42,940 bases of DNA from Candidatus Sulfotelmatobacter sp. (GCA_017883425.1 JADGNP010000003.1:1-42940), one strand, 5' to 3'; shown: positions 17,052 through 24,885, counted from the stretch's first letter. Translations and numbers: made by a program. The notes: a model not told the origin generated them from the letters alone.

Positions 17052-20000
17052 GGTTTGGCCGTCGCCGCGATCTGCGGTATCCCAGAGAAGCGCACCTTGA
17101 TGGTCTTAATCTCGTACGGTTTCGTGTGCAACGTAACGGCGCCATCGTGCACCGAAACGCTGGCAATCGCTCTTTCCATCAGATCGGTCTCCGCCGCAGA
17201 CTCTGCTCCCGGAGGAAGTTGAATTGTAGCCTCACCATCCTTACCGGCCCATTCGTAGAAGCGCACCACCAGCGTATTCTCGTCCTCCGCTTTCTTCAGC
17301 GCGGTCACGATGACGTTGTCCGGTTGCGCCTGCACGAAAGAATGCTCGGCCGCGAGCGCTCCCTGATGCTTTCCGAACGGCATAGAAATCAATTTGTAGT
17401 TCAGTTCATAACCACGCCGGATGGTGAGCGCATCCTTCCAGCCTCCACCGTGGGGATACAGCGAGTACGTGAACTCATGATGGCCCTCGTCGGCATGAGG
17501 GTCCGGCCACTCCGGAGACCGCAGCAGCGACAAACGAAGCACATTCCCTTTCGCGTCGTAACCATATTTACAGTCATTCAGCAGGCTGAACCCGTGCTTG
17601 GAGTCCGAGATGTCAGCCCAGCGCTGCGCCGGAACTTCAAACTGCGCCAACTCCGCGGGCGTATTTCGCGTGGTGGGACGTTCCACGGAGCCAAATGGAA
17701 TTTCAAACGCCGCTTTGTCACTGTGCGCGCTGACCGGGAACGCCACCTTCAGCAGAATATGCTTCTCATGCCATTCGGCCATCATCTTCACATCGACACG
17801 AGGCACGCCCGCGTACATGATGATATCTCGCAAGAAAGTCGAATTCTGGAAATGATTCTTGATTCGGATGATGGCTCGCAGCGGGCCGCTCTCCATGAGC
17901 TTCACTTCATCGGCCTTGTCCAGATCCCAGTGCTGCTTTTCGAAGTCCGCGTCAATATTCCACGCGTCCCACTGCTGGGGCTTATCGACGAAGGTCTGCA
18001 GCAGGTTGCCGCAGGTTGAAGTCTTGGGGCCACCCGTGTCGGTTTCCGCGGGGGCAAGCGCTTCTGTGCCGCTTCGCTTGTCAAACAGGCTGGTCATGCA
18101 GCCCGTTTGCGGATCGATCTTCACGCGGATGAATTCGTTCTCCAGCGTGTCGGAGGAAGCCTTCAGCATCGAGTGAACCGCAGGCGCCGCAGTTGCAGCG
18201 CGCACGAAATAGGTCTGGTATCCAAGGGACGGCGTGCTCGATAGCAATAAGAAGTGGGCGCGGTGAGTTTCCGCATCGAGGGAGACTAGTTGCGACTCTG
18301 CCGGCTTTCCCGTGGAATCCACTACCTCGATCTGGCGGGTTGGTGCGGGCAGTTGCACGTCAACCTCAGCCACTTCGGTGCGCGGCCACGACAGGGAATT
18401 GAAAATCAGTATCGGCGCCCCCTCGCCTTGCGTGTTGACGTGCGCGGCGATCTCGCGGAGGGACCCCATGGCAACGTCGTTCGCGGTGCGGTCGACATTT
18501 TCCAGGCTGCGTTTGGCGTCCAAGTAATTCACCGCGATACCGGAGCCCGGCATGATGTCGTGGAAGTGCTCGAACAGCAGATTCTTCCAGGTCAGTTCCA
18601 TCTCGTCTTGTGGATAAGGGCGCCCGTAGAGCAAGGCCAGCGAAGCAAACTTCTCAGCATTGAGTACTGTTTCCTCGGCGCGGCGGATTCTCCGCTTGGT
18701 TTCGGCCTGGGTCGTGAAGACTCCGCGGTGATAGGCGAAATAGAGCTCACCATCCCACGTCGGAACCTGCATGCTGGGAAGCTTCTTCTCCAGATCGCTG
18801 AAGAAGTCGCGCGCGAAACTAAACTCGAGTTTCGGATACACCGCACCCGAAGCCTTCAGTTGCTCGGCATGATCGAGCATGACGCGGGTTGGCCCGCCGC
18901 CGTGGTCGCCCACGCCATAGAGGTGCATCATCTCAGGTTTGTCGGGAACGCTCTTGCCGTAGATCGACGGCATCCAGATCGAGAGGTCGGTTGCGAGCGG
19001 CTCCGCATCGATGCCGCCAGCGTAGTCATGCGGGAAATAAGTGAGCAAACGGCTGCCGTCCGGCGCCTGCCACCAGAACAGCTTGTAAGGGAACGTGGTG
19101 AACTCGTGCGCCCAGAGCAGCTTCTGGGTGACGAAATAATCCATGCCCGACTTCTTATAGATCTGCGGGAGTTGATAGTTGTATCCAAACGAATCCGGGT
19201 TCCACCCGATTTTCACGTCCACGCCAAAATTCTTCTGAAAGTAACGCTTGCCCACCAGAATCTGGCGGACCAGAGACTCGCCGTCCGGCATATTCAGGTC
19301 GGGCTCGACCCACATGCCGCCGATGATCTCCCACCGGCCTTCCTTGACGCGCTTCTCGATCTGCTGGAAGAGGTCGGGATATTTCTCTTGCATCCACTCG
19401 TAGGTGCGCGCCGAGGACATGGTGAACTTGAAGTCCGGATACTCGCGCATTAGATCGAGCACGCTCTGGAACGTGTTGCGTACCACTTCCACGGTCTCGG
19501 TCCACGGCCACAGCCACGCCATGTCAATGTGCGAGTTGCCCACGATACGGATGTTGAACTTCTGCAGAAAGGGCTTGAGCGCTTCCAACTTGGCATGAGC
19601 CGCTTTGAGCGACGCATCAAAGCCGGCCTGATCCCCTCGATCCAACGGCGAGAAATCAATCGCCTTCAGGGCCGCTTCGAGTCGTTGTTGACGTTCAGCC
19701 TTTCCTTCTTCATAGGCAGCGATGATGGGACGGGCAGACAGAAGTTCCATCCGCAGAAAAGCGGGGTCCGGGCGCGCGTGCGGTGGTTCGAGCGTGAGTT
19801 CGCTGTGAAAGAATTCGGATTGAGCTTCGTCTCCTGCGACTACTCTCGCCGCGACCAGAAACTTCTGCCCCGGCTGCGCGTTCTCCGTCAAAAGCATGGG
19901 CAGAATATCGTCGTCGCTGCCGCGATAGAGAATCGCTCCGTTCGAGAAGACGGTGATCCTCAAGCTTTGCGGACTCCCGAAGCGCAGATCCATCGACACC

Positions 20001-20338
20001 CGTGAGCCTTGCGTCGCATAGCCATGAATCTTCTCGGGAATCTGAATCCACCGGCGGAACACGCGGGTTCCCGCCCAATGCTCCTCGTTCGCATTCCTTC
20101 CGCCTGGCTCCGACGCATTCTTCACGGTGAGCAGGCCCCAGTCGGAGTCGTTCAGCCCCGGATCTTCTGGATGGGGAACGTCAGCATGAAAGCGCCATTC
20201 GGCTTCGTCCAGACGGGTGAGCGTTTCTAGCCGGTCGAGTGTCGGCTTATAAGGATCGGGGACAGGAGAAGTCTGGGAAACCGCAAAAGCCGCGTGCATC
20301 ACAATCACGAGTATTAAGAAGATAGCGGAACGCTTCAT
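17048..20338 (-). CDS. GH38 alpha-mannosidase, exported
   Basis: ATG 20338 is chosen over the track start because it begins a signal peptide (RSAIFLILVIVMHAAFAVSQ) and has AAAGG upstream. The 1096-residue product has an N-terminal beta domain, then the GH38 (beta/alpha) core: zinc ligands in GNSHIDMAWLWPW (~267-279), the catalytic-nucleophile region GWNPDSFGYN (Asp ~382), the VGDHGGGPT loop and the zinc His in FEHFHDIMPGSG. The C-terminal half is the beta-sandwich region (LENEFIRVKIDPQTGCMTSL). GH38 enzymes release alpha-linked mannose with retention, using Zn2+ or Co2+. Export suggests action on external or cell-surface mannans or glycoproteins. First gene of the glycan operon, divergent from the sulfur operon. 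Confidence 0.95.
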   Translation of the reverse strand: MKRSAIFLILVIVMHAAFAVSQTSPVPDPYKPTLDRLETLTRLDEAEWRFHADVPHPEDPGLNDSDWGLLTVKNASEPGGRNANEEHWAGTRVFRRWIQIPEKIHGYATQGSRVSMDLRFGSPQSLRITVFSNGAILYRGSDDDILPMLLTENAQPGQKFLVAARVVAGDEAQSEFFHSELTLEPPHARPDPAFLRMELLSARPIIAAYEEGKAERQQRLEAALKAIDFSPLDRGDQAGFDASLKAAHAKLEALKPFLQKFNIRIVGNSHIDMAWLWPWTETVEVVRNTFQSVLDLMREYPDFKFTMSSARTYEWMQEKYPDLFQQIEKRVKEGRWEIIGGMWVEPDLNMPDGESLVRQILVGKRYFQKNFGVDVKIGWNPDSFGYNYQLPQIYKKSGMDYFVTQKLLWAHEFTTFPYKLFWWQAPDGSRLLTYFPHDYAGGIDAEPLATDLSIWMPSIYGKSVPDKPEMMHLYGVGDHGGGPTRVMLDHAEQLKASGAVYPKLEFSFARDFFSDLEKKLPSMQVPTWDGELYFAYHRGVFTTQAETKRRIRRAEETVLNAEKFASLALLYGRPYPQDEMELTWKNLLFEHFHDIMPGSGIAVNYLDAKRSLENVDRTANDVAMGSLREIAAHVNTQGEGAPILIFNSLSWPRTEVAEVDVQLPAPTRQIEVVDSTGKPAESQLVSLDAETHRAHFLLLSSTPSLGYQTYFVRAATAAPAVHSMLKASSDTLENEFIRVKIDPQTGCMTSLFDKRSGTEALAPAETDTGGPKTSTCGNLLQTFVDKPQQWDAWNIDADFEKQHWDLDKADEVKLMESGPLRAIIRIKNHFQNSTFLRDIIMYAGVPRVDVKMMAEWHEKHILLKVAFPVSAHSDKAAFEIPFGSVERPTTRNTPAELAQFEVPAQRWADISDSKHGFSLLNDCKYGYDAKGNVLRLSLLRSPEWPDPHADEGHHEFTYSLYPHGGGWKDALTIRRGYELNYKLISMPFGKHQGALAAEHSFVQAQPDNVIVTALKKAEDENTLVVRFYEWAGKDGEATIQLPPGAESAAETDLMERAIASVSVHDGAVTLHTKPYEIKTIKVRFSGIPQIAATAKP

Positions 20339-20472
20339 CGAGAACGCACCTTTCCGAGCGAGGCCAGACTGCAACAGCAGTCTTTGCAGGCAACCAAAGA
20401 TTATCACTCAACAATTGTTTGGAAGCCTAAGTTGCTGATTCTACAGCGAGGTTACGCCGCCTGCGCGCGGCC

Positions 20473-20503
20473 TGCAAAAATTGTGATTCCTTCCATGCAA
20501 ATT
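20473..20503 (+). promoter_or_regulatory. Two-part candidate LysR operator upstream of the sulfur operon
   Basis: TGCAAAAATT (20473-20482) and CCATGCAAATT (20493-20503) have TGCA cores 23 bp apart. A very similar pair, TGCAGAATTT and CCATGCAAATT with cores 22 bp apart, is found on the minus strand at 25924-25953 between lysR and gltB. The site spans roughly -94 to -64 of the predicted start, compatible with activator binding. Assignment to the LysR protein is inference. Confidence 0.5.
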
Positions 20504-20530
20504 ATGAATCGAAGTTGTTACGTAAGATTG

Positions 20531-20559
20531 TTGACGGCACAAGCCGTTCAACTTAGAAT
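20531..20559 (+). promoter_or_regulatory. Sigma-70-type promoter of the Cys leader / sulfur operon
   Basis: TTGACG and TAGAAT with a 17-bp spacer. The expected start, 5-11 nt past the -10, falls between 20564 and 20570, so the leader ATG at 20570 is at or within about six bases of the 5' end. The -35 and spacer also form an imperfect palindrome (TTGACGGC-ACAA-GCCGTTCAA) that could be an operator. Confidence 0.75.
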
Positions 20560-20569
20560 CCAGACTCCA

Positions 20570-20662
20570 ATGTCAGATAGCTGCAATCTTCGCGCGTTGT
20601 GCTGCTGCACTTGTTGTTGTTGTGCATGCGTGTGCGCTGGCGCGGGGAGGCTGCTGACCTAA
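20570..20662 (+). CDS. Poly-cysteine leader peptide (attenuator ORF)
   Basis: A 30-codon ORF from ATG 20570 to TAA 20660-20662; the ORF track buries it in a longer frame starting at 20384. Ten of 30 residues are Cys, mostly clustered in RALCCCTCCCCACVCAG, a pattern hard to explain except as a sensor of charged tRNA-Cys. No Shine-Dalgarno precedes it, but the promoter places the transcript start at or next to the ATG, so it is probably read leaderless. A terminator lies 28 nt after its stop, followed by genes for sulfite formation and reduction, the route to cysteine. Leaderless poly-cysteine ORFs that attenuate sulfur operons are known in mycobacteria (established, from memory). The same logic is inferred here: scarce Cys-tRNA stalls ribosomes, blocks terminator formation and lets transcription continue. 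Confidence 0.8.
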   Translation: MSDSCNLRALCCCTCCCCACVCAGAGRLLT

Positions 20663-20703
20663 GAATTCGTTCTTAACATCGGCACTCATCAACCCATCGC
20701 CAG
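20637..20703 (+). promoter_or_regulatory. Candidate antiterminator pairing
   Basis: CTGGCGCGGGG (20637-20647), immediately after the last Cys codon, can pair with CCCATCGCCAG (20693-20703): six pairs, a 2-nt mismatch, then three G-C pairs. The second segment is also the 5' arm of the terminator, so the two structures exclude each other. Seen by eye; folding energies were not computed. Confidence 0.5.
20660..20675 (+). other. UUCG-tetraloop hairpin over the leader stop codon
   Basis: TAAGAA-TTCG-TTCTTA is a perfect 6-bp stem with a TTCG loop. Its first three bases are the leader stop codon TAA. It could act as a polymerase pause site or time the release of the ribosome; the role is inferred. 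Confidence 0.6.
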
Positions 20704-20730
20704 ACGAACTGGCGGTGGGTTTTTTGTTTT
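20691..20730 (+). terminator. Attenuator terminator before the sulfite reductase gene
   Basis: A 13-bp stem, AACCCATCGCCAG / CTGGCGGTGGGTT with one G-U pair, loop ACGAA, followed by a T-rich run (TTTTTGTTTT). It sits between the Cys leader ORF and the first structural gene, 32 bp before its ATG, where a terminator makes sense only as an attenuator. Confidence 0.88.
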
Positions 20731-20762
20731 CCGGATATTAACTTTCCAGACCCCAAACTCCT

Positions 20763-22481
20763 ATGACAAACGCAGCGAAAGAAACCAAAGCACAACGAGT
20801 CGAGCGCCTGAAGCGCGCCCAGAACCCATGGGAGGGGCTGGAGGAAATCCGGCGCTTTGCCCGCGAGGGATTCGAATCCATCCCCCCCGAATGGATCGGG
20901 ACCTACTTCCGCTGGTGGGGCGTTTACACCCAGGGGGATGGTGCGGGAGTCACCGGCGGCCAGAATGGGGAAGGCCGGGCGTTGCAGCGTTTCATGGTGC
21001 GCATTCGCATTCCCAACGGCATGATGAGTTCCCGGCAACTGCGGGCCATTGCCGACCTCACTCGCCGCCACGCCAACGGAATCGCCGACCTTACCGTTCG
21101 TCAAAACATTCAACTGCATTGGATCACCATCGAATCGCTGCCGGAAGTGCTCGACGGCCTCTGGCAAGTCGGGCTGAATACGACCGGAGCCTGCGGTGAC
21201 GTCGTGCGCAATGTGACCGGATGCCCGGTTGCGGGGGTGGATGCGGACGAAATCGTCGACGCTTCGCCACTTGTTCTGGAAGCATCGCGACTGCTGGCGG
21301 GGAATGCCGACTTCTACAACCTGCCGCGCAAATTCAAAATCTCGATTACTGGATGCCGCGTGTGGTGTCCCTATCCCGAAATCAATGACGTGGGCCTGAC
21401 CGCACTGACTCGCACGGTTGGCGGAGAGCCGGAGGTCGGCTTCTCCCTGCGAGTCGCCGGCGGGCTTTCGACGGAACCCTATCTCGGAGCGCGCCTGAAT
21501 GCATTTGTCCGCTGGAACCAGGTTCTGCCCGTGATCAGAGGGATTGCCGAGTTGTTCCGCGACTCCGACGTGTTGCGCGAACACCGCGAACGCGCCCGGC
21601 TGAAATTCCTCTTCTTGCGGCACGGATGGACCGCAGACCGTTTTCTGGGCGAACTGCAAGAGCGCATCGGATTCCAGCTTGATCCCGCGGTCGAAGAGCG
21701 TCCTCCCGACGATGTCTACCGCGATCATGTGGGCATTCATGCGCAGAAGCAGTCCGGTCTCTCTTACGTGGGAGCGGTTGCGCTCCGCGGCCGAATCACC
21801 GCGGAACAGATGCAGTCGGCTGCGGATCTCGCCGAGCGCTATGCCGGCGGCGAATTGCGTGCCACCAACATGCAGAACCTCCTCGTCGTAAACGTGCCCA
21901 CCCTCAACGCGGAAGTGCTGGCGGGGGAATTCAACGCGATCGGATTGAAAGTCGGCGGTTCCGCCTTCTGGCGCGGCACGGTGGCGTGCAGCGGGACGGA
22001 GTTCTGCAAGCTTGCCATCACGGAGACGAAGAGCTTCTCCCGTTGGCTCGTAGAAGAACTGGAAGAACGTTTGCCCGGCTTTGATCAGCATCTGAAACTG
22101 CACGTCACGGGATGCCCCAACAGTTGCGGACAGCACTGGATCGCCGACATCGGCATTGAAGGCAAGAAGATCAAGGTTCATGACCGCATGGTCGATGCCT
22201 ACTACTTCTGCGTGGGCGGAGCGCTTGGTCTCCATCAAGCTACGGCGCGACCCGTCGGGTATCGCTGCGCCGCAACCGACGTGCCGGATGCGCTCGAACG
22301 TCTGCTGGGGCGATACCTGGCGCAGCGCGAACCGGGCGAAAATCTGCGCCGGTTCTTTGTGCGTCACAGCGACACGGAGTTGCGCGAGTTTCTGGCCGGA
22401 GAAGTCGTGGCCGCGGTAGCTCGCGATTTGCCGGACCCGACTCGGGGTCTGTCGCAATCAGCAGGAGGAATCGGTGACTAA
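20763..22481 (+). CDS. Siroheme-dependent sulfite (or nitrite) reductase, ferredoxin type
   Basis: A 572-residue cytoplasmic enzyme with the duplicated nitrite/sulfite reductase ferredoxin-like and siroheme [4Fe-4S] domains. The cluster and siroheme ligands are CSGTEFC (Cys409, Cys415) and CPNSC (Cys451, Cys455). Arg-rich siroheme-binding stretches (ADLTVRQNIQLHW; KISITGCRVWC) are in place. Such enzymes pass six electrons from ferredoxin to sulfite giving sulfide, or nitrite giving ammonia; the two cannot be told apart safely from motifs. Co-transcription with APS reductase and a cysteine leader argues for sulfite. ATG 20763 has no clear Shine-Dalgarno. Its end overlaps the next gene by 8 bp. 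Confidence 0.9.
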   Translation: MTNAAKETKAQRVERLKRAQNPWEGLEEIRRFAREGFESIPPEWIGTYFRWWGVYTQGDGAGVTGGQNGEGRALQRFMVRIRIPNGMMSSRQLRAIADLTRRHANGIADLTVRQNIQLHWITIESLPEVLDGLWQVGLNTTGACGDVVRNVTGCPVAGVDADEIVDASPLVLEASRLLAGNADFYNLPRKFKISITGCRVWCPYPEINDVGLTALTRTVGGEPEVGFSLRVAGGLSTEPYLGARLNAFVRWNQVLPVIRGIAELFRDSDVLREHRERARLKFLFLRHGWTADRFLGELQERIGFQLDPAVEERPPDDVYRDHVGIHAQKQSGLSYVGAVALRGRITAEQMQSAADLAERYAGGELRATNMQNLLVVNVPTLNAEVLAGEFNAIGLKVGGSAFWRGTVACSGTEFCKLAITETKSFSRWLVEELEERLPGFDQHLKLHVTGCPNSCGQHWIADIGIEGKKIKVHDRMVDAYYFCVGGALGLHQATARPVGYRCAATDVPDALERLLGRYLAQREPGENLRRFFVRHSDTELREFLAGEVVAAVARDLPDPTRGLSQSAGGIGD

Positions 22482-23094
22482 CTTGTTTCCCATGTTTCTG
22501 AAGCTGGAAGGCAGGCAATGCCTGGTCGTGGGCGCCGGGAAAGTCGGCGAACCAAAGATCGGCGGCCTGCTTGAGACGGGTGCGCGACTCCGCGTGGTTG
22601 CTCTCGATGCAAGTCCCACGGTCCGCGAATGGGCGCGGGCTGGAAAGCTCGACCTCGAGTTGCGTGCCTTCTCGGCGGAAGACCTGGACGGCGCGTTCCT
22701 GGCAGTTGTGGCGACGAATTCACGCAGCCTGAATGAGCGCGTCTATCACGAGGCGCGGAACCGTGGCGTGCTGTGCAATGTGGTCGATGTTCCTGATCTC
22801 TGCGATTTCTTCTATCCCGCCGTCGTGCGCCGCGGCGATCTGCAAATCGCCATTTCAACCGCCGGACAGAGTCCATCGCTGGCCCAGAAAATTCGCCAAC
22901 AGCTTGAAAAACAATTTGGCCCCGGATACGCCGCGTGGGTGGCGGAACTCGGCGAGACTCGAAAACTGATTCTCGCCAGCGATCTTGCCAAAGAACGCAA
23001 GCTGGACCTGTTGCATTCGCTGGCGAGCAGGGAAGCGCTGGAAGCAGCCCTGGCTCAGACCCCCGAACTAGCCGCAAAAGGAGAGGGAGCATGA
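22474..23094 (+). CDS. Precorrin-2 dehydrogenase / sirohydrochlorin ferrochelatase (CysG N-terminal type)
   Basis: The 206-residue product matches the NAD-binding half of CysG (Met8p/SirC type): FLKLEGRQCLVVGAGKVGEP is the Rossmann glycine-rich loop, and DLCDFFYPAVVRRGDLQIAI and STAGQSPSLAQKIRQQLE are conserved blocks. It oxidises precorrin-2 to sirohydrochlorin and, in bifunctional members, inserts iron to give siroheme, the cofactor of the preceding reductase. The start is GTG 22474 with a strong GCAGGAGGAA site, overlapping the reductase stop by 8 bp; its own stop overlaps the next ATG (ATGA). In CysG this domain is fused to the methyltransferase; here the two are separate adjacent genes. 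Confidence 0.92.
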   Translation: MTNLFPMFLKLEGRQCLVVGAGKVGEPKIGGLLETGARLRVVALDASPTVREWARAGKLDLELRAFSAEDLDGAFLAVVATNSRSLNERVYHEARNRGVLCNVVDVPDLCDFFYPAVVRRGDLQIAISTAGQSPSLAQKIRQQLEKQFGPGYAAWVAELGETRKLILASDLAKERKLDLLHSLASREALEAALAQTPELAAKGEGA

Positions 23095-23930
23095 AAGGCA
23101 AGGTTTATCTAGTTGGCGCTGGGCCGGGCGACCCGGAGTTGCTCACCCTGAAAGCGCTACGCGTGCTGAAAACGGCCGATGCTGTGCTGCACGACGACCT
23201 GGTCGCTCCCGAGATATTGAAACTCATCCCTTCCACGGCGCAGATGCACAACGTCGGCAAGCGCTGCGGCAAGAAAAAGATTCGGCAGGAGGAAATCAAT
23301 TTTCTCATGGTCGCGCTCGCGGACTCCGGACTGCGGGTCGTCCGGCTGAAGAGTGGCGATCCGCTGATCTTCGGACGAGCCGGGGAAGAAATCGAATCGC
23401 TGCGCAGGGCCAACATCCCCTTCGAGATTGTGCCGGGCGTGACTTCCGCCCTGGGCGCGGCAGCCGCAGCGCAGATCCCGTTGACCCATCGCCGCGCGTC
23501 GTCCGCCCTTGTATTCATCACTGCGCATCAGGCCCCTGGAAGCGACGCCGCAAACTGGGGCAAGCTGGCCGGAAGCGGGGCGACGCTGGTGATCTATATG
23601 CCCGGACAGAACTACTGCGAGGTTGCCGCGAAGCTGAAGGCGGCTGGGCTTGCCGGCGAGACGCCCTGTGCCGTCATCTCGCGTGCGACAACCCCGCACC
23701 AGCGAGCCCACCGTTCCACGATCGCCGAGTTGTCTCGCTCGCCGAAGCTCGCCGCTCCCACGCTGCTGGTCGTGGGAGAAGTCGTGCGCTTTACCGATCC
23801 TGTAGCCCTCGCGCAGCAACTTGGAGTGCCGGGTATTTCCGCGGGCAACGACAGCCCTCTTGCCACCGTACTATTTGCGGATCCCCCTTCGGCAGCGGAC
23901 TTCAGAACAAATGAGGAGCCACTCGCGTGA
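23091..23930 (+). CDS. cobA: Uroporphyrinogen-III C-methyltransferase (SUMT)
   Basis: The track's start (22935) lies in the previous gene; ATG 23091, with GGAGAGGGAGC before it and an ATGA overlap, is the real one. The 279-residue product has the family signatures VYLVGAGPGDPELLTLKALR near the N-terminus, VVRLKSGDPLIFGRAGEE, and the VPGVTSALGAAA and PLTHR blocks. It uses two S-adenosylmethionines to methylate uroporphyrinogen III at C2 and C7 to precorrin-2, the branch point towards siroheme and cobalamin. Between the dehydrogenase and APS reductase in one operon, its job is siroheme supply. The last 25 residues are less conserved. A GTGA overlap couples it to the next gene. Confidence 0.95.
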   Translation: MKGKVYLVGAGPGDPELLTLKALRVLKTADAVLHDDLVAPEILKLIPSTAQMHNVGKRCGKKKIRQEEINFLMVALADSGLRVVRLKSGDPLIFGRAGEEIESLRRANIPFEIVPGVTSALGAAAAAQIPLTHRRASSALVFITAHQAPGSDAANWGKLAGSGATLVIYMPGQNYCEVAAKLKAAGLAGETPCAVISRATTPHQRAHRSTIAELSRSPKLAAPTLLVVGEVVRFTDPVALAQQLGVPGISAGNDSPLATVLFADPPSAADFRTNEEPLA

Positions 23931-24691
23931 AACACCATCTCCAGGACCGTGTTCAAGAGCAGATCGCAGATATTCAGCATGCGGCCGAGCATTGGACTCC
24001 GCAGCACGCTCTGACTTGGGCGTTCGAGACCTTCGGGAACAGTGTGGCCATTTCCTCGGCGTTCGGAGCCGAGGGAATGGTGCTGATCGATATGGCTTCG
24101 CGGGTCCACAGAGACTTCCGCCTTTTCACCATTGACACGGAATTCCTGTTCCCCGAGACCTACAACTTGATGGACAGGATCGAAGAAAAGTACGGCATCG
24201 CGATCGAGAAAGTGTATTCCGTGCTCTCACCCGAAGAGCAGGAACGCAGTCACGGAACGGCGCTGTGGACACGCGATCCCGACCTCTGCTGCAGCCTGCG
24301 GAAAGTCGAACCACTCCGTCGCAAACTCAGCGAGTTGAGCGCGTGGATCACGAGCATTCGCCGCGACCAGACCTCGGTCCGCTCCAGTGCGTGCAGAGTT
24401 GAATGGGATGCCAAGTTCGGCTTGCCGAAGATCAATCCAATTGCCGACTGGACGTCAAAGCAGGTGTGGCGCTACATCCACGACCATGATGTTCCTTACA
24501 ACGCACTTCACAATCAGGACTATCCCAGCATCGGCTGCACGCATTGCACTCGCGCCGTCCGCCCGGGAGAAGATCCGCGTGCGGGACGCTGGCCGGGATT
24601 TGCCAAAACCGAGTGCGGCCTGCACATCATCGAGCCTGTGCCGGGCTCGCCTGCCGCGAGTGCGTCGAAAGCCGCCAAGTTCGGCAACTGA
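23927..24691 (+). CDS. cysH: Adenylyl-sulfate (APS) reductase, 4Fe-4S type
   Basis: A 254-residue CysH-family enzyme started at GTG 23927, with GAGGAG upstream. It has the nucleotide-binding PP-loop region (AISSAFGAEGMVLIDM), the cluster ligands CC (121-122) and CTHC (204-207), and the catalytic cysteine in ECGLH (Cys230). The CC/CxxC pairs are present in cluster-containing APS reductases and missing from PAPS reductases such as E. coli CysH, so APS is the likely substrate. Thioredoxin is the usual electron donor, and the product is sulfite, used by the reductase at the operon's head. ATP sulfurylase and sulfate transport genes are not in the window. Last gene of the operon. Confidence 0.94.
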   Translation: MKHHLQDRVQEQIADIQHAAEHWTPQHALTWAFETFGNSVAISSAFGAEGMVLIDMASRVHRDFRLFTIDTEFLFPETYNLMDRIEEKYGIAIEKVYSVLSPEEQERSHGTALWTRDPDLCCSLRKVEPLRRKLSELSAWITSIRRDQTSVRSSACRVEWDAKFGLPKINPIADWTSKQVWRYIHDHDVPYNALHNQDYPSIGCTHCTRAVRPGEDPRAGRWPGFAKTECGLHIIEPVPGSPAASASKAAKFGN

Positions 24692-24846
24692 GTCTGCGCT
24701 TCGCTCAAACTGCCTGGCAGAAAGCGCTGGAGATCCTTCCCCGGTCGCGTGCTGGTTCGGGCCACAGGGAGAATATTGCGTGCAGTCGCTGCACCGACTC
24801 TTCGACCTTCGATTCTTCCACGAAGAACGAGATCGTATTCATGTGG

Positions 24847-24885
24847 GGACAGCCGCCCTCGGCTGTCCGTCGAGCGAAGCTCGAC
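24847..24885. repeat. Pair of adjacent short hairpins
   Basis: GGACAGCCG-CCCT-CGGCTGTCC (9-bp stem) is followed at once by GTCGAGC-GAA-GCTCGAC (7-bp stem). They lie between the convergent cysH and lysR genes. There is no T-run on either side, so an intrinsic terminator is unlikely; this looks like a REP-type palindromic unit. Confidence 0.7.

Noticed and set aside
18290-19453. 387-residue plus-strand ORF
   Set aside because: Antisense shadow of the GH38 gene, whose catalytic motifs are unambiguous.
20384-20662. 92-residue ORF ending in the poly-Cys run
   Set aside because: The first 62 codons lie upstream of the promoter and would not be transcribed; only the last 30 codons are taken as real.
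20673-22457. 594-residue ORF on the minus strand
   Set aside because: It lies wholly opposite the sulfite reductase gene, has no family signature and reflects high-GC codon shadow. The same holds for the long minus-strand ORFs at 28504-29841, 29842-30699, 30587-32182 and 33520-34917.
24847-24885. Hairpin pair as bidirectional terminator of cysH and lysR
   Set aside because: No T-run follows on either strand, so it is listed as a repeat only.
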